64,000 bases of DNA from Telopea speciosissima. Its lineage: Eukaryota; Streptophyta; Magnoliopsida; Proteales; Proteaceae. The position numbers and the translations under genes are program-made. Below the pieces are notes generated by a model, which saw only the letters and a program-made list of their open reading frames with translations, made no database searches and had not been told where the DNA came from. Shown here in pieces: positions 11,871-24,307 of this stretch (positions are counted from its first letter, which is position 1; each line of letters starts with the position of its first letter). The stretch is from positions 66,701,557-66,765,556 of the forward strand of contig NC_057921.1 in assembly GCF_018873765.1 (NCBI RefSeq). The letters run 5' to 3'.

Positions 11871-12025
11871 AAAAAAGCGTACCCAGTGCACGAGACTCCC
11901 ACCATTGTGGAGTTTGAAGAGGTCAAATGTATGCTGTTTTACCCCTGCTTTTGCAAAAAGACTATTTTTAAACCCGTGACCACTTGATCACACAGAACAA
12001 CCTTATCGTTACACCAAGGCCCACC
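11871..12025 (-). mobile_element. Au-like tRNA-derived SINE
   Basis: Read on the minus strand, it starts GTGGGCCTTGGTGTAACG and has a promoter B-box-like segment in GTGGTCACGGGTTTAAA. It continues with GCAAAAGCAGGGGTAA and ends GTGCACTGGGTACGC plus a short T tail. This order and wording match the plant Au SINE family as I know it. Two more copies are at 36540-36650 and 47500-47654. Confidence 0.75.
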
Positions 12026-13775
12026 CTCTTGAGCTAGGGGAGGAAATTCATAATAATGTCCAAATATACAAACAGAATCCAACCTTTTGAGATCAGGGTT
12101 TAAAAACACAGAATCAGATCCAGATCGAAATCTGATGTTTTGGGTTGGCCCTAGAATCGGTGTTTTAATACCTTTTAGGGTTTTTCTGTGATATCCAATC
12201 TCAATTCTAGAAAGCCTGCTTGAGATAGAAGTATGGGGGTCACATTTACGATGATCTGAAAATTGGGAGTCTTGCTAGGCGGAAAAACTGTCATTTTTAC
12301 ACCATACATTCAATTTGCAATACAATTCAAACCATTAGATAAATTCGCAACGATGTAGATCATTACGTTTTGTTGGGCAAATGTCTAATAAAAAACCCAC
12401 CAAATATTTCAGGTTTCCCATCAATAAAACCAAGTAAAATGATAAAAGGCCCTTCAGAGAATGTGTAAACTGTCCAACTAGCACTACAATCATGATGTCG
12501 CAAGAGCTGGATGGATTGTGAAAGGTCCAAATTGTGTAAACTCTTGCAGGTGTGGGCCATGGGTTCCCTCACAATTTAGGGTCCAGATCTCCTAGAAAAA
12601 GTGTGACCTGTGTAAAGGACAGAGAGGGCAACTCATAAACCATACAGAAGTGATACTAAAGTAAGCATAAAGGCATTGAACGTGTGATGGTCCAGATGAT
12701 CGCAAGCGCATCATGTACCAAGGAAAGGAAATTGATGTTACACAAAACCAATCCAAAACCCAGAATTTTTTTGGGGGTACGTAGCCCGAAACCCAGAGAT
12801 ACAACTTACAATAAAAAGGATAAACATTAAAGGAAAAATCTTGTTGCAACCAAGACTGGTGGAAAAAAAAAAAGTAACATTAAAACATTGGCTATTTACA
12901 TTTCTTTCACTAACACACTTTAATTATCTCAATGAATAGTGAAGATGGAATAAACCTCAGAAGGGCCACAAGGTCCCCAAGAGGGACCTATGTGCCTTTC
13001 TGTGTAGGGTAAGGTTCTTAGTTTGTGTGATGACCACACGCTCAAAAGAGCCCTCTGATCAATCACCTTTAATTGATAGATAGGCATACATCCATGGCTA
13101 CTTGCTTACCTCTCCGAACAGGTGCGAAGATAATCCAACCCCAACCACTTCCTAGATTGGCATGAGCTTCTCCCTCTTCTTCATGCTCAGTCACGGTATC
13201 TGTCTCCGTAATATCGGAGTTGTATGAAACTGGATCCTATTCATATGGAATAATCCTCATCATCGGACCAAAATTGGTCCTTTGTCATCGATCAAACCAT
13301 AAATTCCCAATTACTACACTAATAATTCACAAACAAGCCAAAACTGTGGTTCCAAATTAAAAATTCTAGTTGGTCTATGAAGTATTGGTCTATCTCGATT
13401 GTTCATGTTTATCATAGTACCTGTGGATCTTAGCCAGGTAACTAAGTGATTAATGCTAACTTCTTGATATAGAACATGACATTGCTATGGAAGAGAAAGA
13501 CAACATTGCCTAACAGATCATCGGAACTTGGTGAAACTAACTCATTGATCATACAAAAAAAATGAAAGTATAAAACCAGAGTTTAGAAAGACAGTTTGCG
13601 TATTGCAAAAACTTCATCATGTCCCCCAAGGTAGGCCAACTCCTATCATATCATGAGATCAGTCTCCATTAAAAAAAGAAGTATTAACCATTGTTTGAGA
13701 ACCAGACCAGACCACCTAGTTCAACCACCAGATTTTTGCAGTGGTCCCTTTCGCATAGTATAAAACCTCAGTCAT
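12026..13775. other. spacer, repeats only
   Basis: No coding pattern is seen on either strand. The open frames at 12363-12572 and 12592-12849 lack domains and look like chance. Simple A-runs and diverged interspersed sequence occur throughout. Confidence 0.45.
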
Positions 13776-13778
13776 TAG

Positions 13779-14403
13779 GGGCCTGCATGATAACATTTCT
13801 GTTTCTGGGCCATGTTTCTATCCAGAAACAGCTTTTTGTATTTCTAGTACTGGGCCAAATTTCTTGACAAAAAAACATGTTTGGTAGCGGATAGTAAATC
13901 CTATTTCTAGGCCAGAAAAGAAACATAAATGTGTTTGTTATGCACAGTAATTTTCTGTTTCTGGAATTTACCCAAAAATTTGGTGGTGGTGGTTGCGATG
14001 GCGGTGACAGCGGTGGTGGTGGTGGTGGTTGAGGTGGTGATGGTGGCGGCAGTAGTGGTGGTGGTGGCAGCAGTAGTGGTGGAGGTGGAAATGGTGGTGG
14101 TGGTGGCGGTGGTGGTGGCAGTGGTGGTGGCGCTAGAGATTGTTGTAGCAGTGGTAGAGGTGGTGGTGGTGGAGTCTCACAAAGATGAGAATCGTGGTGA
14201 TAGGTCGAACAACCCACTCCCCTTATTTCTCCGTTTTATTTCTGAAATAGAGAAGTTCCAAATTGGAGCTTCTTTTTTTCTATTTCTCAGCTACATTTTT
14301 CTCCTAGTTCATTCCCAAGAACAAAAAAATGAACCGGTGTTAACAAACAGATTTCTGCATTAAACAGAGAAATAGAAAAGCAGAAGTGTTATCATGCAGG
14401 CCC
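13779..14403. mobile_element. 625-bp MITE with GGT-repeat core, TAG target duplication
   Basis: The ends GGGCCTGCATGATAACA (13779) and its reverse complement (to 14403) are exact for 17 bp. Similarity then continues through TTCTG(T/C)TT. TAG flanks both ends (13776-13778 and 14404-14406), a 3-bp duplication that fits PIF/Harbinger-like elements, although those prefer TTA/TAA. The core (13982-14185) is a compound GGT/GGC/GCA repeat that opens long poly-Val and poly-Pro frames with no gene meaning. The insertion split one of two tandem copies of a roughly 100-bp host segment: the unsplit copy is near 14470-14550 (AGTATAAAACC..TAGTCATTAGG, then GCCAAAGCT). Confidence 0.75.
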
Positions 14404-17400
14404 TAGGTGAGTAGATGGCCAAAGCTAGCATGTGGACTGAAGAGTTGGATCATTTGTACACACACTGGTCCCCTTTGCAGTAGTATAAAACCCCTAGTCA
14501 TTAGGCAGCCAAAGCTGTTGATATGGTCACGAAGCACGTGGACTGAAGCGAATAATGATTAGGGCACACCCATGACCTGGCAACCTGATCATCCAGTTCT
14601 ATGATTCAACCAGATGGTCCTAATAATTGTTGGTTGACATGATTTGTACAACCATAGTTTTTAAAACCAGCACAACCAGTGGTTGAACCAGAACCACCGG
14701 AACCACTTTACTTTTTTTTTTGGTTTGCATATATTTTTGGCATTGGCCGGTTTCTCTTCAAACTGGTAAAAACTGGAATGGGAGCATTTAGTGGTTGGAC
14801 CTCCAGTACGGTTTTAAAACCTATGCATAGAACTGCAGAAGGGACTGGATCACCATCCAGTCAAGTCCAGTTTTCAAACATTGATACTGACAATAAAAGT
14901 AACTAAAAGTCCAAAACTCCATTGAAAGCAAACATATGATCAAATTACACAACTCACCTTGTATGCACGTGTGAAGAAGTCCTCTCCAAACGTTGAACAA
15001 AATGGCAAAATTTCCAGCTCCAATGGACAAGGTCCATCATGAGGGCACTGCAACAAGAAAAATGTAATATAATTAATATCAAAGACAGTAAAATGTTGGA
15101 AAAGAAATGAAACAAACTTACAGGAGCAACCACAAATGCATCGCTTTTGAAAGTCTATTATATTCTTCAAAGCCTCATCTGATCCATCACAGTATCGACA
15201 TTTCTTAATAAACATACAATCAGTTGGATATCCCTAAAACATTTATCAATAAATATCCCCATCAGAGGATTTGAAAGCATAATATATGGGAAACAATCAG
15301 CTTACCGTCTTTGCCATCCGGAGGTTATGAGATTGCATTTGAGATGTGATGTTACATTCATGTGGTGTCCCGGGCTCAACCAAAACCTACCCCAAATATG
15401 TCATCAGTTTAGAAGAAATTAATAACACAAAGATCATTCGATAAAAGAGTTGTCAACATGACGAACAACCACCTTAACACCGACACAATGAATTAAACCA
15501 ACTTTAACATAAACATATACAAAGAGTTCCAGAGATATTTTAAAATCATATTCTAGAAACTGAAAGACACTATAGGTTCTTCGAACAAGCTGTGCTTGAA
15601 GAAATTTGAGGAAAGATTAGCGAGCAGGGTAAACTTTTAGTTACTAATCAAAAGTAATCCAGCATTGATGCAAGACAATTTCAAGTAAGTTACAAAAACC
15701 CTTGTGTGAATTTTGGAGTTCTTCCATTTCAAAACAAGGTCATCACGAAGTCCATAGAGAATTTCAATTTCTGCCATCGCATCTAAACCAAGGTTAGAAC
15801 TTCAATTTCAGCATAAACGTGGCTCCCCATGGAAGTTTAATGAATCCACATAAACTTATCAAATATTTATGTAATTAAAATTTTATGAAAAATGTTGGAA
15901 ATTTTAGATGAAACTTTTGTATGTGATAAATGAGCATAAAATTATATCTAGAAATTATTGTATAGTGAAGTACAACATCCATAATGGTTTAAGAAGATTA
16001 ATATCTTCTAAAGTATGTAAATGCCCATAACTAGATCACTGAGGTAGATACATGGAACTAAATTTCGGTTTCAACACTTTCTAAGACGAAACTTAAGGTT
16101 GATACTGGATCGTACCATATTTCACATATTTCCACACAAAAAATACCGAGTTTTGACCAGCCCAGTTTCGACCAGTTTCACCCAGTCCATGACATTTCGA
16201 GTTTGACCCATAAAAATACCAGGTTTCAATCAAAACCTGGGAAATCTCGGTTTGGGCAAGGGTCAAAACCGGCCTCGAAACCGAGATTTAGAACCTTGGG
16301 TAGATATCATCATCACGTAATATAATGATTCCATAATATGATAATTTGGGTACAGATAAGAGGATCTCATAACCATAATATGATGTGATTTTAGCTTGAT
16401 ATCATAACACAATTTCTTGTCAAGTGGCATACATGGGTGGGTCTATGTGATAAGAGGATCTCACAACCATTCATTGGTTAAATTTCAGCTCAAAACAGTA
16501 AGGGGAAGTGCTTGAAAAGTCAATGTGAAGTTTCACAAAATTACAAGCATGACATTTTACATAGTGGCATGTTCATAATCTTGTCACCTTAGACTCATTT
16601 TTTAGGCATTTCAGTTGCTTGTTTAGGGCTGAAATTTGACGAGTGGGATGGGTACGTGTCCCCTATCACATGGATCCACCAATGTCTACTGCTTGGCAAT
16701 TTGGTTCCCATTCAAACAACACCATCCATGGAATCATCTAGACAAGCCTCGCAAAAAAAATTCACAACTTCGAATCATATGAGAATTTCACAAACTTCCC
16801 AAAAAATTCATTTAAAACTATGACATTGTAAAATAAATTCAAATCAAACATGAATTCGATCCAGTAAATGAGAAGATCATACCAGGACATCTCGCGTAAG
16901 ATCCCAAAGCTGGCAAACTATGGTGATTCTGTCCCTAAGTGAAGGCACCTCGCCAAGTGCATAAGACTTCATTGATAGTACAAAAGACAAAAACTAATTA
17001 GCACCAGCTGAAAGCCAAATTCACTCTTAGTCTAACAAGGGAGAAAACCATAAGTAGCAATAAAAGAAAATTTTAGCATAAGTGAGGTCCATAAAATGGG
17101 AAATGTACTTTGGTTCTATAGTCAATATCCTCTCTGATTAAATTTTCTTGTCACAGAGTACCAGTTGTCATTTAGTTCTTTTCTGTCACACAACATCATA
17201 AGAGAGAGAGCAGGTGGGTGGATGCATTAGCTCTATATTTTGCAAACCTTTCTTTCCCAAGGGGCAAATGTTGCACTGTAAAATCACAAGTTCTGAAAGT
17301 TTTTCTGTCTGACTTTGCTATGTGATAGTTTTTAGACTGCTTTACACACCAGTTTGAAAGGGTAAAATCATCAGCGGAAACCAGAAGTTGAAGCTTAACT

Positions 17401-18004
17401 CCTTTTTTCCTTTTCTTTTTTTTTAAATTGACTCGGGGGCGTACAATTTGTAGAAAGATGAATTTTTGCTTAAGTGCATCTTGTGATTGGTTTAATATCA
17501 AGTGAACTTAGTCTTTCCCTTCGAAGGAATTATAGTTTTTGATACCCTATCATGCATTTTTCTCATCATGTAATTAGTGGGTCAGGAAAATGCCAACAGG
17601 GCCTTCAGTAAGGCTGTTCCATGGTCTTTAAGAACATGTAATGCAATCTCAAAATCCAGATTTGGATCTCAGATGCAATTAGACCCAATAATCAAATCTA
17701 TGATCAGATTTGAGATAAAGGAAGCAACTGCATTGTTAAGGGAAGAAATCAGATCAATGAAGGGGAGGGAAGAGAAATGAGATAGATCCTCTTTGGAGGA
17801 AGAAAAGAAGAAATTAGGTTTGGAATACCAATCCTATATGCACTACTCAACAGCACCAAAATTCTTAGAAAAAACTAATATTCTTTACTCAATTCATCTC
17901 TAATTGATAGGGGATGTATTACATATATATAGACCTTTTAAAATTCCTAATTTGACTCATTAAAGGACTCCTTTACATATATTTATTTTATTATTTTGTC
18001 TTTG

Positions 18005-18071
18005 CAAGGATCCATGTAGCCGACCCCATTTTGTTGAGATAAGGCTGAATTGTTGTTGTTGTTGTTGTTGT
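18005..18071 (+). mobile_element. RTE-type LINE 3' end with (TTG)n tail
   Basis: The segment reads GGATCCATGTAGCCGACCCC, then ATTTTGTTGAGATAAGGCTG and a (TTG)n tail. This is the well-known plant RTE 3' terminus. It lies in an intron of the decayed Rsm22-like gene. The same terminus occurs inverted at 29465-29535 and 44915-44960. Confidence 0.7.
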
Positions 18072-18626
18072 ATTCTCAACATTGGACTTTAATTACCTCA
18101 AAGCAATCATGAACAACCCCAATTCGAAGAAGCAAGTCACAATATCAGAAGGTCTAATACAACTGATTACCCAGTAAAAGGCTCTGGCCAGCCCTTTGCA
18201 TCAATTTTGATGGCTATACTAAATTGGTTCTCTCCAATGTACCAGGCCAGCATTCTCACACCTGCAATGTTATTAATCAAGAAAAACTTTTAAACGCTAA
18301 GAGGGGAAGGAAAGCAATCAAATTCAGTATTCAAAATGTACCCTAGGTAAGAAAAAAATCCATATTGAGATAATCATCAGAACCAGCTTCTCACCACAGA
18401 ACCGAACCGGTCCCAAAGCCAAAATCCAACACCCTAGATGGAGAAAAGCCTGGTAACCTTCTCTGAATCTACAACAAGAAATTGATGCCATAAGAAATAT
18501 CGAATTGGAAACCCTAAAGAGAGAGAACTGATATATTCCATTAACCTCTTTGAGAACTCTCTGACAAACAGAGTATACGGCAGGCATGCGAGAAGCAACG
18601 TAAGCGACAGTTTCATCGTCTCTGTA

Positions 18627-18833
18627 CATAATAAAGAAGAAGAAAAAAAAAAAAAACGAGAGCCTATCCCTACAGCTGATTCAAGCTATAAGGGAATTCC
18701 GAAGAGGATACAAAAGGATAGAGAGAACACAAAGCCACTACGCACAAGGCCAACTCTGAGAAGATCAACATTACTAACCCACCCCTTGACCAACGGAATA
18801 CCCTGCCGACAGAGGGAGACAACACACGACCTA
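18627..18833 (-). mobile_element. 207-bp retroposon inserted in an exon, 13-bp target duplication
   Basis: CATCGTCTCTGTA occurs at 18614-18626 and again at 18834-18846. Removing one copy plus the 207 bp between them rejoins the Rsm22-like reading frame (..LNYRDD to DETVAYVAS..). On the minus strand the insert begins TAGGTCGTGTG, carries a stretch matching the Pol III A-box consensus (TGGTCAAGGGG) and ends in a T-rich tail. A 13-bp duplication plus a homopolymer tail indicates LINE-machinery retroposition, most likely of a SINE. I see no convincing B box, so the class is uncertain. Confidence 0.75.
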
Positions 18834-19526
18834 CATCGTCTCTGTAATTAAGATCAATGTCTCCGTAAGAAGTCATGATTTCCATCGCTTCGACCGTTCC
18901 CTTGGACTTAAGAGGATCGTCAACTAGCTCCTTCGAAGTGGAAGTGCATAGCTGGGGTAATACTTCCTAAATTTCGCTGAATGATTCAGATAGGCTCAAC
19001 ACTTTTCTCTTCATATTAGGTTTCTTTTGCTCTGGTCCGAATTTATATTCTCAAAAACAAAAGATGTAACAATGGCGGGAATCATGATAAATGAAAGAAC
19101 ATAATTATGATCAAAGAAAAACACTACACACAGATTTCGAATCGTAGATATGAAGAACCTCTTACCTCTTAAGGAATTTTTTGATGGCTCGTCGAAGTCG
19201 GTCAGAGACTATGCGAATCCGCTCTGCTTCGCTGCGTACCGAATGGTTTCTCCCGTCAAAACCTTCGGAGCTGTTTCAGGTAACAGAGATGCCTTAATAG
19301 ATTTCCGCATGTTCAGTGTTCACTTTGCCTTCCCCATGAACTTGAGAGTTGAGATAGCCTTCTTAGCACGCGCGCGCGCGCGACGCGAGTTCGTGTTTTA
19401 GGCATCAGGGGTTTAAGCCCTAGGATGGATTTGGCTGGCAAGGAAGGTAAAGAAACATTTTGACAAAATGAAAAGACTGAAAACACCCTAGGATTTGGTT
19501 TTCCTTCTCCAGCCTATTTGGCTAAA

Positions 19527-19693
19527 GGGAAGTAGTTTTCTGTCTAAGAGTGGGGCCTACGCCAACACTCCTATGTGTCTATCTCTCTTCCTCAAAACAA
19601 GGGGGCAGAGGTGTCTTTTCATATGGGGAGGAGAGAGATAGACTCATGCGAGTGTTGGTGTACGCCACACTCCCGGACAAAAAACTTTCTCCC
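19527..19693. repeat. foldback MITE, family A copy 1
   Basis: About 65 bp at each end are inverted repeats: GGGAAGTAGTTTTCTGTC... with CCAACACTCC and GTCTATCTCTCT, against the reverse complement of the right half. A loop near CAAAACAAGGGGGCAG joins them. Other copies are at 49760-49925 and 51488-51659. Confidence 0.75.
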
Positions 19694-22578
19694 TTGGCTA
19701 AAATGGGAGGATTGTTTTTCTCTCGTCCCCAATAGATGGACGGAACGTAATTGACACTCAAGGGTCCAACATACAACAAGGTCATTTCATCCATGGATTT
19801 CTTTTTGGACTAAGTTTTCCTCCACCCATAGAGGACAGTTTACTTACCACCCTAAGATTCACAAACCCCTTCTAGGATTTTAGTATATTCCAAAATACCT
19901 TCCTAATACCTTTTAATGTTCTGCGGTTAATGGGATTCGTGGGTCGAGGGAAACTCGATCCTTTCTTTTTTATAGGTGAAAGAAAACTTTTACTTAAACT
20001 CATCATTGATTTCATTATTTTTTATTCAACATTTGCCAAACAACCACACCCTAAAGCCATCCATTTCTTTGGTGATCGGGTTTAGTTCCTTTATAGGGCT
20101 AAGTTTTAGGGCCATGACACCAACCCAGCAGATGAAGAGTGTAGAAATGCTTTAGTGGCTTATTTCAAACTATATAATCCATTTGTCTATCATCTATAGC
20201 TTTTTTTTCAATGGTTCCTCTTGATATTTTATTTATTTATTTTTTGGTGGTAAACAATGGTTCCTCTTTTACCCCCAAAAAAAAAAAAAAACAATGGTTC
20301 TTCTTGAACTCACTTCGTTACACTTTCAATGTTTTATAAAGCTGTATAACCCATTAGAGATTGGTCATTATCAAAAAATTTTATAATCAATAGATAATGA
20401 TATGGATACTATGCTGACAAATTTTGAGCCCAATTTACTAAGCTACCACATGAGCGGGTGGCATTAATGTATTATTTTTCCTAGGTTTGGGATGCTTTCT
20501 TTTCAAAGGAGTTCATCTCTTTTGTTCAAATATTTTTGTCCTTAATGGAGCAAGTTGGTACAAAACAAAACAAAGAATTTTTGAAAAGCCTACATTTCTC
20601 CTGGCGTTTTTAAAACTTGACACCTTTTATTAATTATACATTGTCTTATTCTCAAAAAGTTTTTAACATAAGGGTATAAAAGAGTTTTCAAAAATAAATT
20701 GAAAATGATGTTTTGATCTAAAATCGGATTGATGCAGCCTTGACACACACACACACACACACACACATGGTATGTACCTCCATGCTTTACCTAAAAATAA
20801 CTTGATGAGAACCAGCCTCACGCCTCTATTTTTCAAAAGGAACACTTCTATCGCCATGGGCTATCTTTAGTCTTTACAAGACCCAATGGTATGCAAGGCA
20901 TTGATGGCCAAAGGATACTAGTTCTATCAACTATGTTTCTAAGTATTACTATCATATCGATGTTAGTACCTCATACTACTAATACAATATCAATACTGAT
21001 TGGAAGTATCAATTTAATTATTTTCGACAATAAGTCAGTAATCGACATGACCACTGGTATCAATACCTATAATTGTGCTCTCAATCGAACAAAATCTTTG
21101 TCAAGTGTATCCTTGGAGTAAAGGACGAAAAAGAATGAAAATTGGATACAAAATCAAGATTGTACTCTACCAATTTGGACTATAATCGATGAAGACAAAA
21201 ATTATTGTTACATCAAAAAATTCTTCAACCCAAAATGGAAGCAAAGGATAATTTTTTTAATAATTAATTAATAGAACTATCTAAATGACACCTTCACACA
21301 TGTATTTAGAACTTATAACCTTCTTTTGATTGCTCGTGTATTCCTTAACAATTCTTAAAGTCAGAGATAAAAAAAAACAGATTTTTTAAAATATTTGGAA
21401 ATGACTTATCATTATGTCATTATCAATAGATATTATTGTTTTGTACAATTTTTAAATACATATGTGAAATGATAGGAAGCTAAAAATAAAAGCTACCATG
21501 CCAATACATGAGATTAATATTACTGAATTTGTTAATGAAATAATTTTGCATATAGTAAAATGTGGGGTTCATTTTTTCATTTCAATCTAATTAATAGAAA
21601 CTCTTACCTCCCTTTGTTTTCTATCTCTATATCCCCAGAAAAAAAAAACAATTTCTCTCTCTCTCTCTCTCTCTCTCCACTCCGGTCCCTTTCACTCTGT
21701 GTTGCTTTGCCCCTAATCTTTCTCCCTCATTTTCCCTGTTACCATCACTTTTTTTTTCTTTCTTGTCCCTTCTTCTAGTGTCCCTTTCTCTTTGATCTGT
21801 TTCATATCTCTTTTGACTCTTTCTTGAGCCAACTTTTCAATTCTTTCTCTCCAATCGTAATCATAAAACCCCTACATCCCTTTTTTTGAGTCATAAGCGG
21901 GGAATCTTGACATACGTGAGTGTACGTAAATAATTCACAGTCTTTCAAATGAAATCCAATCTGTGAGAATATTCCATCTGAACGACTGTAAATCGTTCAC
22001 GTACGTGAAGATTCACCAGACTCGAGTCATGAGCATCTCTACCTCCCAAAACATTTATGCTAAGTGCCTCCTCTCTTTCTTGATCTGGACTAAGCCCATA
22101 TTGAATCCGAATTCGAGCACTGAAATCCCAGTCCAAGAATGAATCAAGTTGGGTTTGATCTAAGAATTATCTATTTTATTACAGAATTGAGTTTCTAAAT
22201 TCTGATCGAACTATTTTCCAAAAATTTTCTTACGATAAACCCAAAAAAAAAAAAATCAAAACAGTTTTTCTATGTATGTGAGGATTGAATCTTCCAAAGC
22301 GTTTTGAGTGTCTCAATAATAACAAATCATTGAGAAATGCTGGTGAAAGATGAACAACATGTGTTGGGCTTTCATAAGACTTTTTCAGCATTGTAGAATC
22401 AGCATGTGGCATTGCCATCTTAATTAAAAAGAAAGAGTGCTGGACGACTCACTGACTATCCAAAACCAAAAGTCCAAATCTCATGGTCCACTTCATTATG
22501 TACTTCTGTTTTAGGATCATACCTTTTAGTATGCTTCAAGTTTTTCCTAAATTGAAAAGACTCTAAAGCATGGCAATT
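19694..22578. other. spacer with microsatellites
   Basis: No gene is seen. An (AC)n tract lies at 20742-20766 and a (TC)n tract at about 21655-21676. Open frames at 20891-21121 and 21560-21778 have no domain and sit in low-complexity or AT-rich sequence. Confidence 0.45.
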
Positions 22579-22758
22579 CAGATCGTCTACGGCGGAGCTG
22601 CCCGTAGCGACCTGTGTGGCGTAGACTGGTCGTGCGTGCAATAATCGTTTTATACCCATTCAGGCAAGGTGTTTGAGGAGGGGTAAGGCGGTCTTTGTGC
22701 TCGTGGCTTAGTCTGCGTCGTACAAGCCGCTACGGGCAATGCACCGTGGAGGATCTGG
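22579..22758. repeat. foldback MITE, family C copy 1 (180 bp)
   Basis: The left end CAGATCGTCTACGGCGGAGC then TGCCCGTAGCGACC pairs with the right end. The reverse complement of the right end reads CCAGATCCTCCACGGTGCA then TTGCCCGTAGCGGC. A second copy of equal length is at 53191-53370. Confidence 0.65.
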
Positions 22759-23492
22759 TGTTAGATTAAAATATACAGTGATAAATCCTATCACTATCAT
22801 GCCCATATGAACCTTAGAACATAACAGTAATGAAAATAGAAAGGAAGGGATTGTACCTTTCACTTTCGTATGTTAATGAAGAATAATAATAGAATCATAA
22901 TAATGATAATGCCCAGTACAATCTCCTTCTTTAATCTGCAGCCTTAGACCAATAAATCTTGAAGGGATCTTCTGCAGTCTTCCGTGTTCACACTAAGCAT
23001 TATCATTATTATTATTCTATTATTATTCTTCATCAACATACGAAGGTGAAAGGTACAATCCCTTCTTTTTTATTTCCATTACTGTTGTACTTTAAAGTTC
23101 ACATGGACATGATACTGATAAGGTTTATCACTGTATATTTTAATCTAACATCTAAATCTAAAGCATGGTTTCAAAAATCGAAATCGACCGTAATTAATCC
23201 TATCAATCTTTGTAGAATTTGTTCTCATCAATCCCAATTACTTAGTTCTGAATGGAATAGGCACTAATCGATTTGATCCCCCAAACCCAATTTTTGAAAC
23301 CTTATTCTCAAGTATGTTATTTGCGTAAAATGAGAGATATTTTAATTTGGCTCAATTAAACTCAGTTTTATCCCAATAAAATGAGTTCGCTAAATAAATC
23401 ATTATTCTCCAATTAATCGGCTCTATTTAAAATCATCTCTTTTTATATACTTAAAGCCATACATATATCTTTTCATCATTTTTTCTGATTCG

Positions 23493-23745
23493 TTTTAGGC
23501 CTTGACCTTTTTAGCTCTTTCAATCAGAATCAAATCATATCGTTGCACATTTCCATACCATCTCAAACGATTTTCTCATAACTTATCATGTATCAATGTT
23601 AATCTTAAATTAGATCTAATTTGTTCATTTATTACCATATCTCAACATCTTTATTTCAAATACATTCAGTTTGTTAATATATTGTTATTTCACTACACAA
23701 TTTTCGGCTTCTTACATCAATATTAGTCATATAATTGTTTAATAA
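23493..23745 (-). mobile_element. strongly decayed RTE-type LINE fragment
   Basis: The segment aligns by eye with 45045-45345, the C-terminal part of the RTE reverse-transcriptase frame. Shared blocks include TTTTAGGCCT, ACTTATCATGTAT, TTAGATCTAATTTGTTCATT, TCTCAACATC and GTTTGTT(A)ATAT. Many substitutions and stops make it non-coding. Confidence 0.6.
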
Positions 23746-23953
23746 AATTATATACCATATACATCGAGGTATATCATAGCCCAAATTTGCTATTCCATCG
23801 TACGATTGTGATAGGCTGCGTTTATATCACATTTAGATGATACGGGTAACAAAAATTCCAATCCAAATGCGGAAATGCCATTATTCTTGGTAACAAGAGT
23901 ACTGCTCACTCAGTTCCCCTGGCCTGACCGAGGTTGTATGGGCCTATCTCTTT

Positions 23954-24307
23954 TTGGTTGATAGCAAGTTTAAGTTTTTTGATGCAGGAAAGCTGCTTGT
24001 AAAGGATGACTTAGTCTCTTGCATTTTTGCGATCCGCAAGGGTCTGGATCCTGCTGCCAGTATCGGGTTGCAATTTAAAGAAATTTGGTATGACAATCAA
24101 CAGATCACTGATTCTCTTCCAATTCCAACCAACTCTCCATGGCCATGGCACCTACTTACTAAGTTTCTTCAAATTTCGGACTTAACTCAGCATGTATATT
24201 TTAGGTTTAGTGTACAAAACTTTGGTATAGTAGTAGCTAAGAATCTGGCAAAGAATGCTTGTTCAAACTGCCTTTTTGTAAGTATGTTTTTCGTTGTTTT
24301 CTCATAA
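23954..24307 (+). pseudogene. RNase H-like relic, second copy
   Basis: The frame contains GLQFKEIWYDNQQITDSL and then PIPTNSPWPWHLLTKFLQ, the counterpart of the relic at 5765-6166, followed by VVAKNLAKNA. That order resembles the RNase H-like domain of plant LINEs, where VxVESDS..V is followed further on by N.xAD.LA. It has no start context and no intron structure. Treat it as a retroelement relic. Confidence 0.4.

Larger units (their letters stand above)
14957..19310 (-). pseudogene. Rsm22/METTL17-like mitochondrial ribosome assembly factor, decayed
   Basis: Rsm22 proteins are SAM-methyltransferase-like factors of the mitochondrial small ribosomal subunit. Pieces appear in the family's order on the minus strand: 19166-19310 (ETIRYAAKQS..RLRRAIKKFLK), about 18990-18834 (TSTSKELVDDPLKS, SYGDIDLNYRDD), 18614-18546 (DDETVAYVASRMPAVYS), 18468-18420 (RRLPGFSPSRVLDFG), 18263-18170 (LMQRAGQSLL), 16972-16883 (YALGEVPSLRDRITIV), 15389-15305 (LVEPGTPHECNI), and 15240-14957 (VVAPCPHDGPCPLE, CHFVQRLERTSS). 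Breaks: a 1-base shift in exon 1; TAG at 18967-18969; a retroposon at 18627-18833; TGA and TAG in the 18170-18263 exon; a shift before VVAP; and a 5-base plus 1-base loss around CHFVQRLERTSS. The C-terminal exons were not found. It cannot make the full protein. Confidence 0.85.

Noticed and set aside
13768-14363. Long open frames on both strands (poly-Pro minus, poly-Val plus)
   Set aside because: They come from the GGT/GGC microsatellite inside a MITE and have no domain, start context or splice support.
18170-18263. Open frame reading RMLAWYIGENQFSIAI between good splice sites
   Set aside because: In another frame the same bases give WPGTLERTNLV and LMQRAGQSLL with two stops, which is the Rsm22-family block, so the open frame is chance.
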